From Gordionus sp. m RMFG-2023 (taxonomy: Eukaryota; Nematomorpha; Gordioida; Chordodea; Parachordodidae), in NCBI RefSeq assembly GCF_954871325.1, contig NC_088775.1, positions 81,693,561-81,757,560 on the forward strand: DNA of 64,000 nt, written 5' to 3'. Made by a program: the position numbers and the translations under genes. Shown piece after piece: positions 12,701 to 27,700 of this stretch (position 1 is its first letter; each line of letters opens with the position of its first letter). The notes beneath the pieces are model-generated. The model worked only from the letters and a program-made list of their open reading frames with translations. It was not told the DNA's origin and did not search any database.

Positions 12701-15700
12701 GGTTCGTCAGAGATTATAATGGTAGGTGTTCAAAGGCCCCACCTGAACGTTCAAGCCCTGGCGCTCGATAAGGCGATATTAATATACATCAATTATAAAA
12801 CGGCTTACGAGTATTGGAACGAGCAAAGAGCCGCGCTTAAAAGGGACGTTCAATTGGCGACACAACAGGTTATAGTTTTAAAAATATTCTATTTGGATGT
12901 TGGTTTTTAGAAAATTCCACCAATATGTTAAAAAAATGATAAAATCGACAATGATTTTAATGGTGGTTAAATTTTTTTTAATATTAAATAAGATAATAAT
13001 TATCTCAAATATTTTTTTTTTAAATGGTACTTAATGTTATCAATAAAATAAATATATACCTTAAGCGTTTATATGAGATCCGTGCAGAAACAGATCCAAT
13101 CCCAGAAAAAAAAATTTTAAAAATTATTTTTTGAATTGGACGGGCATTATTATACTAACCTTTTTAGACCGGACCAGTTCCTCGGATCTAGTTTGCATAT
13201 TTTTTCTAATAAAAAAAATGATACGTGTCTTTAGGTAGTGGAAAAATTAACTACCCCCCTTCCACAGCAAACCCCCAAGGCTTTGTCTCAGTTGTTCCTT
13301 CAACTCACTATCGAAAACTTGGGAATCAGTTTGCCTCTCCAAAGACCTCCTCAAGTTTGCCTCTCTTTGATGGGAAATAAATATAGTATTTTTAAAATGG
13401 ATTTCTATAATTAGTAAGATTCTAAAAATATCGTTCATCGATACCTACGATTTCAAATAAAGTTATTTATATTTGACTTGACCTGGAACCATTTTTGAAA
13501 AATCATAATAGCATATTACTAGTGCTGTAAACGTTAAAACGTGTTACTCGTTACCTTTGAAATAAAAAGGAACCGTTGCTATTATTAGCTACTTTGTGAA
13601 AAAGTAATGCGTAACTCGCTATCCAAAAAATATAAACTACTCGTTACATTTAAAAAATACCTAATATATGAAAATTTTCTTTTTATTTATTTTTTTCCCC
13701 CATAGATAATGAAAATAATATACAAAAATAAGATAAGATTAGCTCATTTAATAATTTTTTATTTATTTTTAACAATTGATTTTTAAAAATTTTAATATAA
13801 ACAAGAACGCTTAAGCTAAACATAGTCACTGCTAAACATACGTTCAACTGGAACCTTCGAATAGGAGGGTTGGATTATATTTAATAAATAAAACTTTTAT
13901 TTGGTGGAATTTATGAAAAATATTTAAGTGATCTTTATTTTTAAAATCTTATTGGATCATCTTTACAACTATCTAGATTTCAGAATCAAAAATCTTTATC
14001 GAAATCATTTGTTTTTTTTAGATTTGAGCTATTGGTCGAAATTAAAATATTAAAATTATGGCACAATTTGCAATTATAAAGTGTAAACCTCTTGCCCATA
14101 ATTTCATATTAGTGTAAAAAAATGTTTCATGCTGTGACAGGGCGAATTTAATCAGCTTCCTGAAAAATAAGTACTGTTGACATATATTCTTAATAAAATA
14201 ATTATATAAAGAATATAAATTAATGTTGGTCGCAAATTGGAGTGCTCCACTTCTAAAATTGTTAATACTGGGGAAAATTATAAATTTAGATTCAAATATA
14301 TAAAAAAATTTAAAAAAAATTTGTGATAATTTTATTTGATAAAATCTAAATGCAAATGGAGCAAAATAATCATTTTGGGAATTTTTTTTAAAATAGCTCT
14401 ATTTTAATTTTATATATCGAGATTTATTAAATAAAAGCAAAATAAACAGGCAAATACTATAAATCATCAAATTATATAATATAGATACACAATATTTATT
14501 TAGTTTTAATTTATTGATAGAAATAATAATTTAACTTTATAAAAAATTATACCAATATTTAGCAGATAATTTTTCCCATACATATTTTATCTTAATTTTT
14601 TTATAGAATTTAAAAAACACAACGGGTAATTATAAAATACACATTATATCATAGATTATGAACAATAATTACGAAACAAGTCAAGATTGACAGTGTTGCC
14701 AAAGATTAAAAATTTTAAATCTAGTTTTTATTTATATATTTAGTTAAAATTTATCAATTGAAATTCACTCCTAACTCAAAAATCTTAAAAATGTCAGGTG
14801 GAGCGCTTTAATTCTAGACAGACGATACCTTGATTGTTTTAATATTAGTTAGATTTTAACAAGACTGTATAAAATTCAACAACAAAAATGTAATAAATAA
14901 AAATAAATAACTTTGACGGTTTATCTTAACTAAAAACTCGGCTTAAATTATTTATAAAATAAAAAAAACATATAAAATATAAAGTAACATTCTCCGTAAC
15001 TGTTACTCAAAAAAATAAACCATTACTCTTTACTATTGGAAATAAGTAACGAATGATCTTTCTTTTCCTCAATAGATACGCCGTTTGTAACGATGTTACT
15101 TTACAGTACTACATATTACCTTGTTAAGGACCATTTCAAACAAGGGCATAAATTTGAAACGAAATTTAACGAAAAATGCTATATAATATAAGGCCACAGG
15201 ATTATATATTTAAGAGTACAGAAAGTGAGAAACATTTTTTTCCCTTCTCATTTTTAAAAACAATATGTCTTTATCAAAAGCATCATTTAGTTAACAACCC
15301 ACTTCTCTTACCTAGACACCATCTTGTGGAAACCACATCTAAAGGTTCAGAATATGACGAGAAAAGAAAGCTGCAAGAAGATTCTGATCAAAGTGCCAGA
15401 TTTTCCATTGAGGATAACAAGGTTTACCTTGTTTTAACCATCGAAAACTCACAAATATTTGCCTATTCCAAAGAGCTGTTTGTCTGCAAAGGCATATTTT
15501 CTCACCTCATTACTAGGTTACTTTTTATAAAAATTTCTAACATGATTGCCTTGGCTATAGGTTTTTGAAATACGATCTTTTAATTTCCCTTGTATTTTTT
15601 TTCTTCTTCAAATATTAGAAAATATTAGCATTTTGTTTATCGCTTTTTTTTATCCAACAGATTCTCCTTCGATTTTGATCCTTCTTGGGACGACTGGAGC

Positions 15701-18700
15701 CCTAACAATTACGATTATTACGCTAATATTTACAATAATTTTTTCCGTCAGGATATACCGACCGAGAATTATGATAATAATAACACCAAGATACGAATCT
15801 TACCAAGGAGACCTAAGTCTCCTTCCAACCCTTTGGATGCTGGTTCCCTGCCTAATAATGCTATAGATAGTTTGGTATGCAATTCTTGCTATGTTAAAGA
15901 AGGAACTTACGAAGTCTGCTCCAACACTTTTTCGAGTACATAAATTAATATATACTATATATATTTTAAAATAATAAACTCCTTTTGTGATAGTGTATTG
16001 GCTAAAAATCGGCTAATTCTGATTAATCTATAAAACGGCTAAAAAATAGAGCGTACCTAACTATAGTTAAGAGAAATAATGCCTTTTTTTGGATTTTGAC
16101 CTTTTGTTTTAATAAGTATATAAGAACACCCATGAACAATTTTTAAAAGAAAAATAAAATCATAATTAATATTTATGCACCATTTTTCTTTAGTCAGGCA
16201 ATGCTTTTTTAATATTTTGTATCTTGTAAATAACTTTTCAAACTTAATTTCAGTAAAAAAAATTATAAAAGTAAAATTTAATATTAATTTAAATAAATTA
16301 TAATATTAATGAAAATAACTAACAATTATAATATTGATCTTATATAAAATATATCGCGAATTCTACTTATGACCTTTTATAAAATATATCGCAATTTATA
16401 CGAACTTATTTCATTTTTTTTTATATTCAAATTTATAATATAAACTTAAAATTTTAGATGTTTTCAAGATAATGTTAAATTCATCTTTTTGTCTTAATTA
16501 GAATTTAGTAGTTTTCCCTAAGCATGCATGCCACTGTGTGTTCCATCATATTTTTATAGAAATAAATCACTGACATATTTAATCTGATTATAGCATTATT
16601 AATATATCCATTTATATCAATGTTATATAAAAATTTAATCAAGCTAAAACTAAGAACCCTAAATGGGTGCTACACATTAACTGGAATATGAAAGGTGTCG
16701 ATTTCTTGGCAAACACATACATTGGAATATGTTTGAAAAATTTGATTTATACTCTAACTATATTGACCAAAGAAGAATTAAAAGGTATTTTTTTTAATTA
16801 AGATCCTTAATTTTATATATTTCGCCAATTCCATGATATGATACAAATATAAATATATGTAACTATATCTTTAATGCGAAAATATTTGTTTTATTATATA
16901 TATAATAATAAAAAGATCAGAATATATGACGTTAATTTGTAAAATAAAATTTTTTTAAATATATACTCCAAAAGATTATTTTATTTTTATGGAATTCTTC
17001 TAGGTTGGGCTGATCGGTTTGAATTCCCATGTTTTATAAGACATTTTTTGTTTTTAAACCTAGTTTTTAACTATATAATCAAAGACTGATCGATTTGAAT
17101 TCCCATGTTTTATAAGACATTTTTTGTTCTTTAAACCGAGTTTTTAACTATATTATCAAAATAAATTTATTTAAAAAAAATAAAAAGGTGATGAGGTTCT
17201 AAATGAGAGCCCCAACGAAATTGTCGATCAAGAATATAGCACTGCTACTACTCCTGTTGATAAGCGTCGGGCTACAATGATTACCACAGACAAAAGCCAA
17301 AATACGTTATTAAGCAGCTCCGCGTACAAATACTCCGGGAAAAGGCTCTCTTCAGCCCTCACAAGCGATACAAAAAGGATTAAAAGTGTTCACCACCCTG
17401 TTAAGTTTTCCGATGATATTAAAGTGGATCATTTTCTTGATGATGATGATTATGGGAATGAGAAACAAAGAGAAGACAAATACTTTTTCAAGCCAAAATA
17501 TCAGGTAGGCTTGCCCACGTCTTTTTTGGAGGAGTATCATGGATTGGCTAGATCTTTGCATTTTCTCAAGTGCGTTCCCTTGAGCAAAAGCTTACTCGGC
17601 ACGCTCATATGTTTTATCGATAACTATTTTAAGAAAAATACTTTCTGGAACTTGATTTCACGTTTCCTTTAATTATATAATATTAAAATATGTATTTTAA
17701 TGCTGTTTTCTTTGAATCTTTTCCTTATAGCTAGTTTTGTTAAGGGTTAATAGTTATTTTTTGCAACCTTCATTTATACTCACCATAAACAATTATTACA
17801 AATATATGCCATGCTTATATATATATATATCATATAAAATAAAGGCAATCCGGTGCCAGTCCAGATCAGATAAAAAAGGAAACGGAAAAACTACTTAACA
17901 TGGAAGCTCAAGTGGCCGTAGATTATAGGCAAGATATGTTCAAACGACTCCACAAACAAAGCATTAAAGTTTAATTATACTTATTTTTGACGTATAGTAT
18001 CAAGTATCGTAGAAAGAATATATCACTTTTGACGTATAGTAACAAGTATCGTAGAAGGAATATATAATTTATTTTATTTCAAAACCTTTATTTTTCCTCA
18101 TAAAAAAAAGAATATCATCTCTTTTATAAAACAAAAAAAAAATGAATTATATAATTATTATTTTTTTTACATCTAATAATCAATAATTTTTTCTCCAATC
18201 AGATGTATACAATCCATCTGATTGACGTTTAATGCGAATATATGTTTTATAACATAGGACACTTATAATCATAATATGGAAACATTTTAATTATATCTAT
18301 TAATCATCTGGAGAAATAAAAAAAAATGTAATTATTTAATTAAATTATCACGCACCAATCTAGGCCGTTCTTATAAAACAACCATTATTGGGGGAATACG
18401 ATTCTAATAACAGGCCTCAAAGCTTATTTTCTTCGAAAAAGTATATATTTTTGCCAATTTAAAGATTAATATTAACTATAATACATTATTTTACCGTGTA
18501 CAATATATAAGAATCTTGTATAATATAATAATAAAAAAAAGCCACCAAAGGCAAAATTCGTTGGCGATCGGTAAACAGCAAAGCGAAGCTAATAAAGGAG
18601 CTCTCAGTGTGAAGCATCACGTTAAAAGCAGTTCCTTTGGGGGCGAAACCCATAAAGATAATTTTGATAAAAAGTTTGTTTAATCGTCTAAACACATTCC

Positions 18701-21700
18701 TTTCATTTTTCATATATGTTAATATTTTATAATATTTATGTATGATAGTGTTGTCAACATTTTTGACTCGAGGAAGCAAAGCGCACCCCTATCCCCTGTC
18801 AAAGATGGGATTCAGTCTCACACATATCGCGATAACATTATTGATAAGAAAAACGATGAAACAGCGCAGTTTGGAAAATTTTATTAAAATATTCCAGTCA
18901 ATTTTTTATTAAATATTTATTGCGTTTTTTGGTGGATTATAATAATATTTAAAGTAATACAAGTTTAAATATTCATTTTATTCTTTAATTAAGTGCTTTT
19001 AACAAGTCAAGATTAAGCGAAGATAAAAGTAACTTATTTTTTTTCAATATTCTTTAGAATTGATAAAGATGACGATGTTGTTATGCGGAAGAAAAGGGGA
19101 CTCGATAAACATAGATTGAGACCTAAAAGTTTAAAAAAAAATAAACTTTTTAATCATTTTAAAATCTGGTAATTTAAAATCTTGCTATTTCTGCGAATTG
19201 ATTTAGTTATGTACTACCATTCTATCCCGTTTATTTTAGCTTATTCATTACCTCATTATATTTTATTTTTTATTCACTTCGAATAATACATTAGTTTTAG
19301 CGATTTTTCTATTTTTTAAATTTTTTTAAGACATATAATTAATTTTAAATAAAAAGATTTTTCTATTTGTGTTTAGCTATTGTAGAGAAGATGACTTCAA
19401 CTTAAGTATTAAAAATCATTTTGTACCTCCTCCTTTCCTCCCATTTTTTTATCACCCTTATCTCAGTCACCATTCTTTTAAGCTTTATATTATATTATTC
19501 ATGTTTGCCTCACTTACATATTATTCTTATTTAAAATAAACTTCCCATTTTATAACACGACCAAATATTTTTTGAACGGAATGCTTATGAAATTAGTTTG
19601 TGGGTTTTTGTAACTTAATACACATCTGCGTATTTTATCAATATATTCTGCACTCATAACCATAATGTAACCGAATGAATTTATATTTCATCGTTTAGGA
19701 AATGAAACAATATTATTATTTTTTTTAAAGGAATGATATCAACCATCCACGCTTCACATTCTCAACCGATGGAATTATCGAAACTTGCTCACATCGATGA
19801 TTATTCCAGTGCCACTGGTTCTTATAACCCCACGGAAGCGGCGCAAGAATCTAAAATTGATTTCGATTTGGACGTGAACGTTAACATCGACAGCGGAACA
19901 TTTATTCTGTTTAACGATACCAAGGATCTGGATATCTTTAAGGAGTAAATAACTATCATAATATTATTCTGATGGAATATAAGATTTTTGTGATTATACT
20001 AATGGTTTTTTTAGTGGATGTCAAAGTTGTTATTTTACATTATTTATTACTAAATTATACTATCTCTGAGAGGCTCAAATATGTTTTAAAAAAATGGGAA
20101 AATTTTTTTGTTTGTTTTTGTAATCCAAAAAGCTTGTTCAACAAGGAAAAGTCTTTTATGACTAGCAAACAGCCTTCCGAGAACTGTTTGATTAATCTTA
20201 TGACCGGTCAAACTTCGAAAAAGGGTAAACCGACTGTAGAAATCAACGAAAACGTCAATGCTGCGACTTCGAATAATCCAAACACTGGCAACAATCTGAA
20301 TTGCCTCTCCTTTGTGTTGGATAAAATCAAAAGCGCTATAACAGCCGGACAGATAAAATACTCATCTTCTTTATATTTGCCAGGCTTAGATGTGAAAGTA
20401 TATATAAAATATTTTAATAATTTTTTTTTGTTTAATATTGTTAAATTAATATAACCTTGAATATACGAGGGAAGATTAGCATAAATTGCATTCTTAGTGG
20501 AACCATGTCATTATAAAAGTTGATTTATTGCGAATGAAATTGCTTTCATAATACCAAAAGATATTTAAAGGGCTTTTTTTTAATCATTCTCTTCGTTCAA
20601 ATTTTATTTATTATATTAAAATAAATCATATCTTAATTAGACGATGACTCAGAATAAGAGTTTGAAACATCGAATAAAAAGGGTGTTTTTTTTTATCGAG
20701 AGCTACAAAAATCTTCTGCTAATATATCGCGTCGCGTTGCCTCTCTTCACTTTATGTTACTAAGGGCTCGTTTATAGTAAGCGCGATTTGTTCAAGCGAT
20801 GCTATTAATCGCTAGCGAATTCACAGTTATAATACTTTTTAAATAATTGTAAACAGCTCTCGCGATTTCAACATTTCGCTCCATATTGAAATTATACCTA
20901 TTATTGGCTTGCTTTTATAAATTAGTTAGCCATTAAATTCGCATCGCTGGAGAAATCACGCTTAGTATATATTCTCACCGCTGTCAAAGCGATTTCAATT
21001 GACTCTATGATGGTGTCTACCGTGAATATGACCTTAGGTTTAAGTTTATGTGACGCTTTAACAGCTAAAATAAGATAGCTTATTTTATTTTTTTAAATAT
21101 CTTACACTTATTATTTATTTATATTGAATTTTGTCACAAACTCGCATTTTATTAAAATGTTATATAATTATTAGGATATTACTTTTTTTATAGATTTTAC
21201 AAAAGAAACGAAAAATTAAAATTTTAAAATTGATATCTTTTAAAGGTTAAATATTCATCGCATAATATCACGGCTAACCCAACCGCCCATCAACCTTACA
21301 TAAAGCGGAGCTCGAAACATTATTCTAGCGAGAACACTCAAAAATCGCAAGTAATATTCATTTTAGGAGATACCGTAGTTGATATTATTTTAAAAGATTA
21401 TTGTTTTTGACAGTGTGAAAACATCATAATGCCATTTTCGGTATTATAACCTTTTTTTTGTTATAAGCGTTTACATTTTTTTTTGTATTTGTAATTTATA
21501 TAACCTGAAAAATACACGCTTGCTGGTTGAGAGTCTTTCATATATTTTTTTCAATTTAATATTGCCCTCCAAAACCCTCATCTAGTAGGAATGTATTTTT
21601 AGATTATAAATTACGAATACAAATGAATGAAAATTTAGTTTTAAAGATTTTTTATTGCGCACATAAATTAAAATTACTAAATATATGCTCCTTTAGTTTT

Positions 21701-24700
21701 ATAAAATTAATGGAAAATTTTAATAACTCCATAAATTTCTGTATCACACTTCATAAGATAGGAAAATTTCTGATTCATCCATCATCTAATAAAGGAGAAT
21801 TCTTATTCCCCGTCATTTTTGACGGGCTAGCTAGTGTATATATTATATCCAATAAATAAATATATTTACAATAAATAGGGTTTTACAAAAAAATGAATTA
21901 ATTTGTTTTATTTTAAATGAAGGAAGGCAAAAAGAAAGGATTAAAATATGTAAAACTTTCTAATAATATAAAATCAGAAACCTACACACATTGATCAAAT
22001 TTTCATCAGGCAAATTATTATGATTTTCAGTCAGGGCCTAAAAATATAAAACATACGATTTTTTTTTGAAATAAATATTATTTTAATTACCCTGTTGAAA
22101 AATCGCATGATATACATTTAAATATTTATTCGTTTCTTTATATTTTCGGATTTCCCTTCGAAAAAACATCCCCGTGCCTGGTAGGCTATTTTCCCAGGGC
22201 AGGGCAGGGCTTGAAAATTGTTAACTTTGTAGGCCTGATATATATAAATATTTGAAAAAAAAATTATATCTATATAAGATCAATCATGACCAAAATCCTC
22301 AACTCAATAAGGAACGAGAACTTCCTTTATTCAACTCCCAAAAAGTGAAGCACGGAGAATTCCATCCCAATGAATTGAATTACGGCGATAAAAACGACCA
22401 AGTTCTAGAAAATGATTCCGGAAATGCACTTAAAACTGCCGATCTGTACATATGGATTACGATTAAAACTTTTACAAAAGTTTTTTTTTCTTCTTTTCGA
22501 ACGCTTTGAAATAAATTTAATTCTCGTTATACCATTCCCAAACACGTTTTTTGTTCTCCAAAACGCCAAAAATAAACGCAGATTTGTTCATACTCTACTC
22601 TGTTAATTAAAACTGTTTATTTTTCCCTCTTTAAAAAAATACTTCTTTAAAAAAGGCCATAGTAATAAAGGTCGATAGGCCTCTTTAAAAATACCTGTTC
22701 CATCTTGTGTCCCTATCTTTTAAAATTAGAATCGAAGTGTGGACCTTGATTTATCACTCCCTATATCTATAACGTCATTATTGTTATAGTGGCTACTCCA
22801 CTTATCATATATTTGTTTTCTACTTTTTTAAAAACATTAAAAAAAGCAACAAAAATTTAAAAAAATAGAATAAGTTATACATATTTTTTTTGTGTCAGAA
22901 ATCGATTACCAAAGATTATCTATAAATATTTGATAACGAAATTGAAAAAATTTTAACAATTAGCGAGACTAAAAGGTTAACTGAAAATTTTGGAAATACT
23001 TTAGAAAAATTTTAAAAGTTTTTTTTTAAATATCGATTTCCTTAATTATTTTTGTATTAACGCAAAATGAAAATGTGATAAACTTGTATTATCTCTTTTA
23101 TCTCTAGTATATTCTGTTTTTATAATATATTTAACCTTTTTTATGTGAAAATTTGAATATGACTAAAATATTATATAATATAATAAAATTTAAAAATAAA
23201 TAGGAAAACAAGCTTGATCCGCACATATTAGATTTTATAGAAGCCGTTTTAGAGCCTATCCCTATGGATGTTGATAATAAAACCACATTACAAAGTTTTA
23301 AAATTATAATATCACGAATTATTTAATTGTATGTTAATTTATGACATACGTTTAAAAATTTATATGCTCCTAATATTTTTTGGCTCATTTATAATTGATT
23401 AACAAAGCCTAAAAGTTTGTATATGTACATTAGCCCTTCATTGTATAGGTGGGACTTATCAGACCTCAGTAATTTTAAAAACGTGATTACTAAAATTCTT
23501 TCGATATTTTTGTCTGAATCTTTTAGTAACTTAACATTTTTTGATAAAATATATATATATGTGCAAAATTAATTTTGATTTTTTTTCAGTAGATCAAATG
23601 TTATATGGGTTTTTTTGGAACTTGTGGTCACATAGACCCTACCTGTAAATCCGTGTAAATTTTTTTCATCTGTTTTGGCATTGATATATTAAAAATAATA
23701 AATACTTTTTTATATATCATTTTTATTAATTAAAAATTATATCATATTAATATTTGAATCTTAGATAAACATTTCGACTTTTTAAAATAAATTATCACTC
23801 TTTTAACTCCCTCGGCAAAAGCTGATTTAATAAAATTTATAAAATAATAGTTAAGATCATGTTTATTTATATATTTTTAAAATATGGAAGCTACATTTGA
23901 TTTTAATATATAGTACTTCTAAATTGGTGTCTTAGAAACCTTACCTATTCTCTCGCGTAATTTTTTTTCACCTGTGCAATGAAGGGTTATAATATAGGCT
24001 GACATCTAAAAAAATTTTATAAACATAAATTCATTGATAGATTATGTGTAACAATATAATATAAATATAGACTACTAAAATTCTACATATAATTACCAAT
24101 GATCAACCTCTATTCATTATCAAAGCTTGTTAAATATTTCGAAAAATGAACCCTTTGTATAATCTAATATTTATTTATTTATTTAACATACCAAACAAAA
24201 AGATAACAAAATGGACATGAAAAAATCTAATATCTCCAATGCAAGTGAGGAGAATAACAATAAAACTGAGGAAAACAGCTACGGCCCAAGTAATGTTAAA
24301 TCGGAATCGGCTAATACGACATCTTCGAATGTAGTGTACGTAGCCACGACTAATTTTCCCGTTAATGTTTTTGTCTACCTACGAGTCAATCCTTCGTCTT
24401 TTCGTTTTAGGTTTGATAAGAATTAATTGTTGTTTTTTAAAGAAAGAAAGTGTCATTTCCTACATTTTAATTTAGTTTTAATCTAGCATCTTTAGTCTTT
24501 AGTATCCTTTATTTCTTACTGAGTTCTAGTTATCGATCGTGGCATCCATCTATTTCTGACATCTGAATATTAGAAAACGGGCTTAGGCCCTTGAATTATT
24601 TTGGAAAGTTTTTTAGGTCTAGCCCTCTCGTATTTTTATTTGCTTAGCGCCCGGCCCCAAAAATATTAGTCGTGGCCAGTTCTACATATTTAATTGTTAA

Positions 24701-27700
24701 AAATATAACTTTTTTAATCCCATCATAGAATTCACATCTTAACCCCAAAAATGCTTGTTGTTTTTAATTCACCAGAGTTTTATATCATAATGTGTTTAAG
24801 AACACCATTTAGTCCATAAAATAAAATTGAATACATTGTTATACACGTTCTTTAAAAAAATATATATAATAAGTTGCTTACCAATGTCAAGAGTTGAATG
24901 CGTCATATATTTACCTTCTTTGGACTTGATATTTACTTCTAAGGCTGCCGATTCACTTAATACCGAAATCGAGTTTGACGAATACGAAGAAGAAAGTTTG
25001 ATATTATATTAATTTATTTATTTTTCGATTCATCATCAAATTAATAAATATTTTCAAGAAGAAGATATTAGAAAGGGATACTTTAAAAAGAAAAGCCCTC
25101 ATTTCAGAAATTAAATTTGATAAGCATTCTTACAAAAGATGTTCACTTATTTTATATATATACCATGCATGAGAGGGAAACAATAAAATTCTCAAATAAT
25201 AAATATCAGAAGCCAGAGGTACCATTTGACGACCGGCCTGGATGTGGAAAATTTTTTTTTGACTTATCTGGATTTTTTTTAAAATTTTCTCAGCCGGGTT
25301 TTATATATTTAGACCTGGCCCGGATTTTTTTAAAAAAATTCCCCACACCACTCTCCGAATTTTTTTTAAAAAAATTTCTGCCTGGGTATGTAAATTTTTT
25401 CTAGAGCCTTGGGTTTTTAAAAATAGCCTATTCTGAATTTTTCGGATCGTTATTTAATACCTTTTCAAATAATCCTAGCTTCCCATTTGTCTTAAAAGGA
25501 GTGAGTTTGAATTACCACGTTTTCAATTCGACTGGTCGATGGTGATTCCCTTATTTCCTGTGATTTAATATAGTCTTTATATAAGTATCAATAATTTTGG
25601 CTCACTCCCTGGCAACATGTGTAATTGCCTGAATTTGGGACAAAGAAAAGAGATAAATTGATATTTCTCTAACATAAATTTTTCCATTAAAAAGTGTATT
25701 ATATTTTAAATATTGAGTATATCTTTGTTGCTTTTAATTTAATTGAATATCAATATATTGAATTGATTAGTTGAATAATTTATTTTAATTATATTTTACT
25801 ATAAATATTTTCTAAGGATCGCAAAATAAGATATGATAAGTGATGAATGTGGTTTATTGTTCAATGATACACAATTTATAAATATATTTTTAATTAATTA
25901 GCGATTTAAAATATTCAGCCCGGCCCGGATATTTAAAAAAAAATTAGGTTCGGTCTAATCCGAGTATAGTTAAAATATAAAAAAAAAATTAGGGCCGGGT
26001 CTCAGGTCTGATAATTATTTTTTATCTTTAAAAAAAATAAGGCGACAATATAACGGATCGACCCATATATCTCATAAAACAATATTCACATTCCGGTAAC
26101 GGTGTGAGCATAATGCTCTACTTGTCCAAATTTAGCCTCGAAATTTTTCACCCTTTCGGGGGCATAACGACTACCTCCGCCATTAATAATCTCAATTCGT
26201 CCTCCATCCCTAGTAATCTCAACAAACTATCTGAATATCTCAAGGACAAGCAGCCAGAAGAGTCACCTTCTTTTTCATCTAAAGGTATATTAATTTGAAT
26301 AAAACACTATTTTTGACTTATATCTTAAAGTAATTTTTAGGGAAATTACATATATTTTTTTCTATAATTACATAAATAATCGCAAAATTAAGCGGATAAA
26401 AATGAAGACCTCCCGGGAGTTCCAATGCACTACGAAAAGTCCAAGAGCCGAAAAAAATTCTTGAGCCTTGAAATAGATTATGTCCAAGTATAAATTTTAA
26501 ATTTTTGTTTTTTTTCTTATAAATCTATTTGCGGATGTCGCATTTTATTTGGATAATTAACATTCTTCTAATTTATTGCGTAACGTAGGTCAATATCATG
26601 AGAAAGCGTACCTTGATCAGTTCGAAGAAAAAATTTAAGAATTTACCCAAAAATTGTAGGGCTTCCCTCACCTTCGATAGCGACAATCAACAATTTATCA
26701 TATATTTATCTGGTAATTTTTATCTTATTTACCAAAACTTATAATTGCGTATCTTTTATCAAATTTTATCATTCTATTATTTTATTTGTTTTGCAGTTAG
26801 CTATTTAATATTGTTATATTCTCCTCTTTTTTTTAAAAAAAAAATCATAAATTGGGCATCATTAATTAACTATATATATTTGAATAAAATGGCCCTCTTC
26901 GAAAAAGGTTTATGCGACTTTGGTTCGGCTTCTTTCAAATACGATATGAGGCGATTAAACGAAATATTGGTTTTTCCTAAAGCTTGGTATCGAAAGTCGA
27001 TTGCCAAAAGAATCATTTTAGGAGAGCACGGTACTACGTTCCTCGGAAATAAAGAATAATTTTTTTTATGATACGTTTAATTTAACCTTGTTATAAAAGT
27101 TATGCTGGCTCAAATATGTTATTTCGGCATCCAAAATATGTCACTAACTTTTTAACTTTATTTTTTTAGTCTCGTCTACATCCAGCACAACTAACATTAA
27201 TCGAAATGTAAGTGACAAATCGAAGTTTTTGGATAAACCGAATCCGACCAATGTTGGTAACGATCTATCTCCTGGCTCTTCTAATATAGAATCATCCAGT
27301 CTTTCTTCTTCTTGCGAGAATTCCAAATTAAATAGTTAATTTCATAAATATAACCATTATTATTAATTTGATTCGATTCTTTTTTTTGGATATTATAATA
27401 GTGTTAGTGACTTTATCACTGATAAAATTTTACAATCCTATTAAAAAAAATGTTTACGCAAAAAAAAATAGGTAAAATATTACAGATGAATAAAGTTTAC
27501 AAGAAACGACATAACTTACAAAAAATCAGCAAAAACAAGAAAAATGGGAAAGATAGCAAAGCCAATAACACAACATCCGACGATATTCAGCCAAAGAAAC
27601 GCCGGCAAATAACCTGGGAATCGTTGCTAGTTTTTTCGGTTAGATTTGAAAAAGTTGACATACAAATGAATATGGGTAACGTGATGGGGAATGTTAAGTA

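Noticed and set aside
18486-18779. 97-codon open frame on the - strand
   Set aside because: Antisense to BLTP1 exons 20-21, with no splice sites or family resemblance.
25214-26000. A bounded hAT element in the intron between exons 29 and 30
   Set aside because: Left end CAGAGGTACC looks plausible, but no matching right end or 8-bp duplication was found; kept only as repeat debris.
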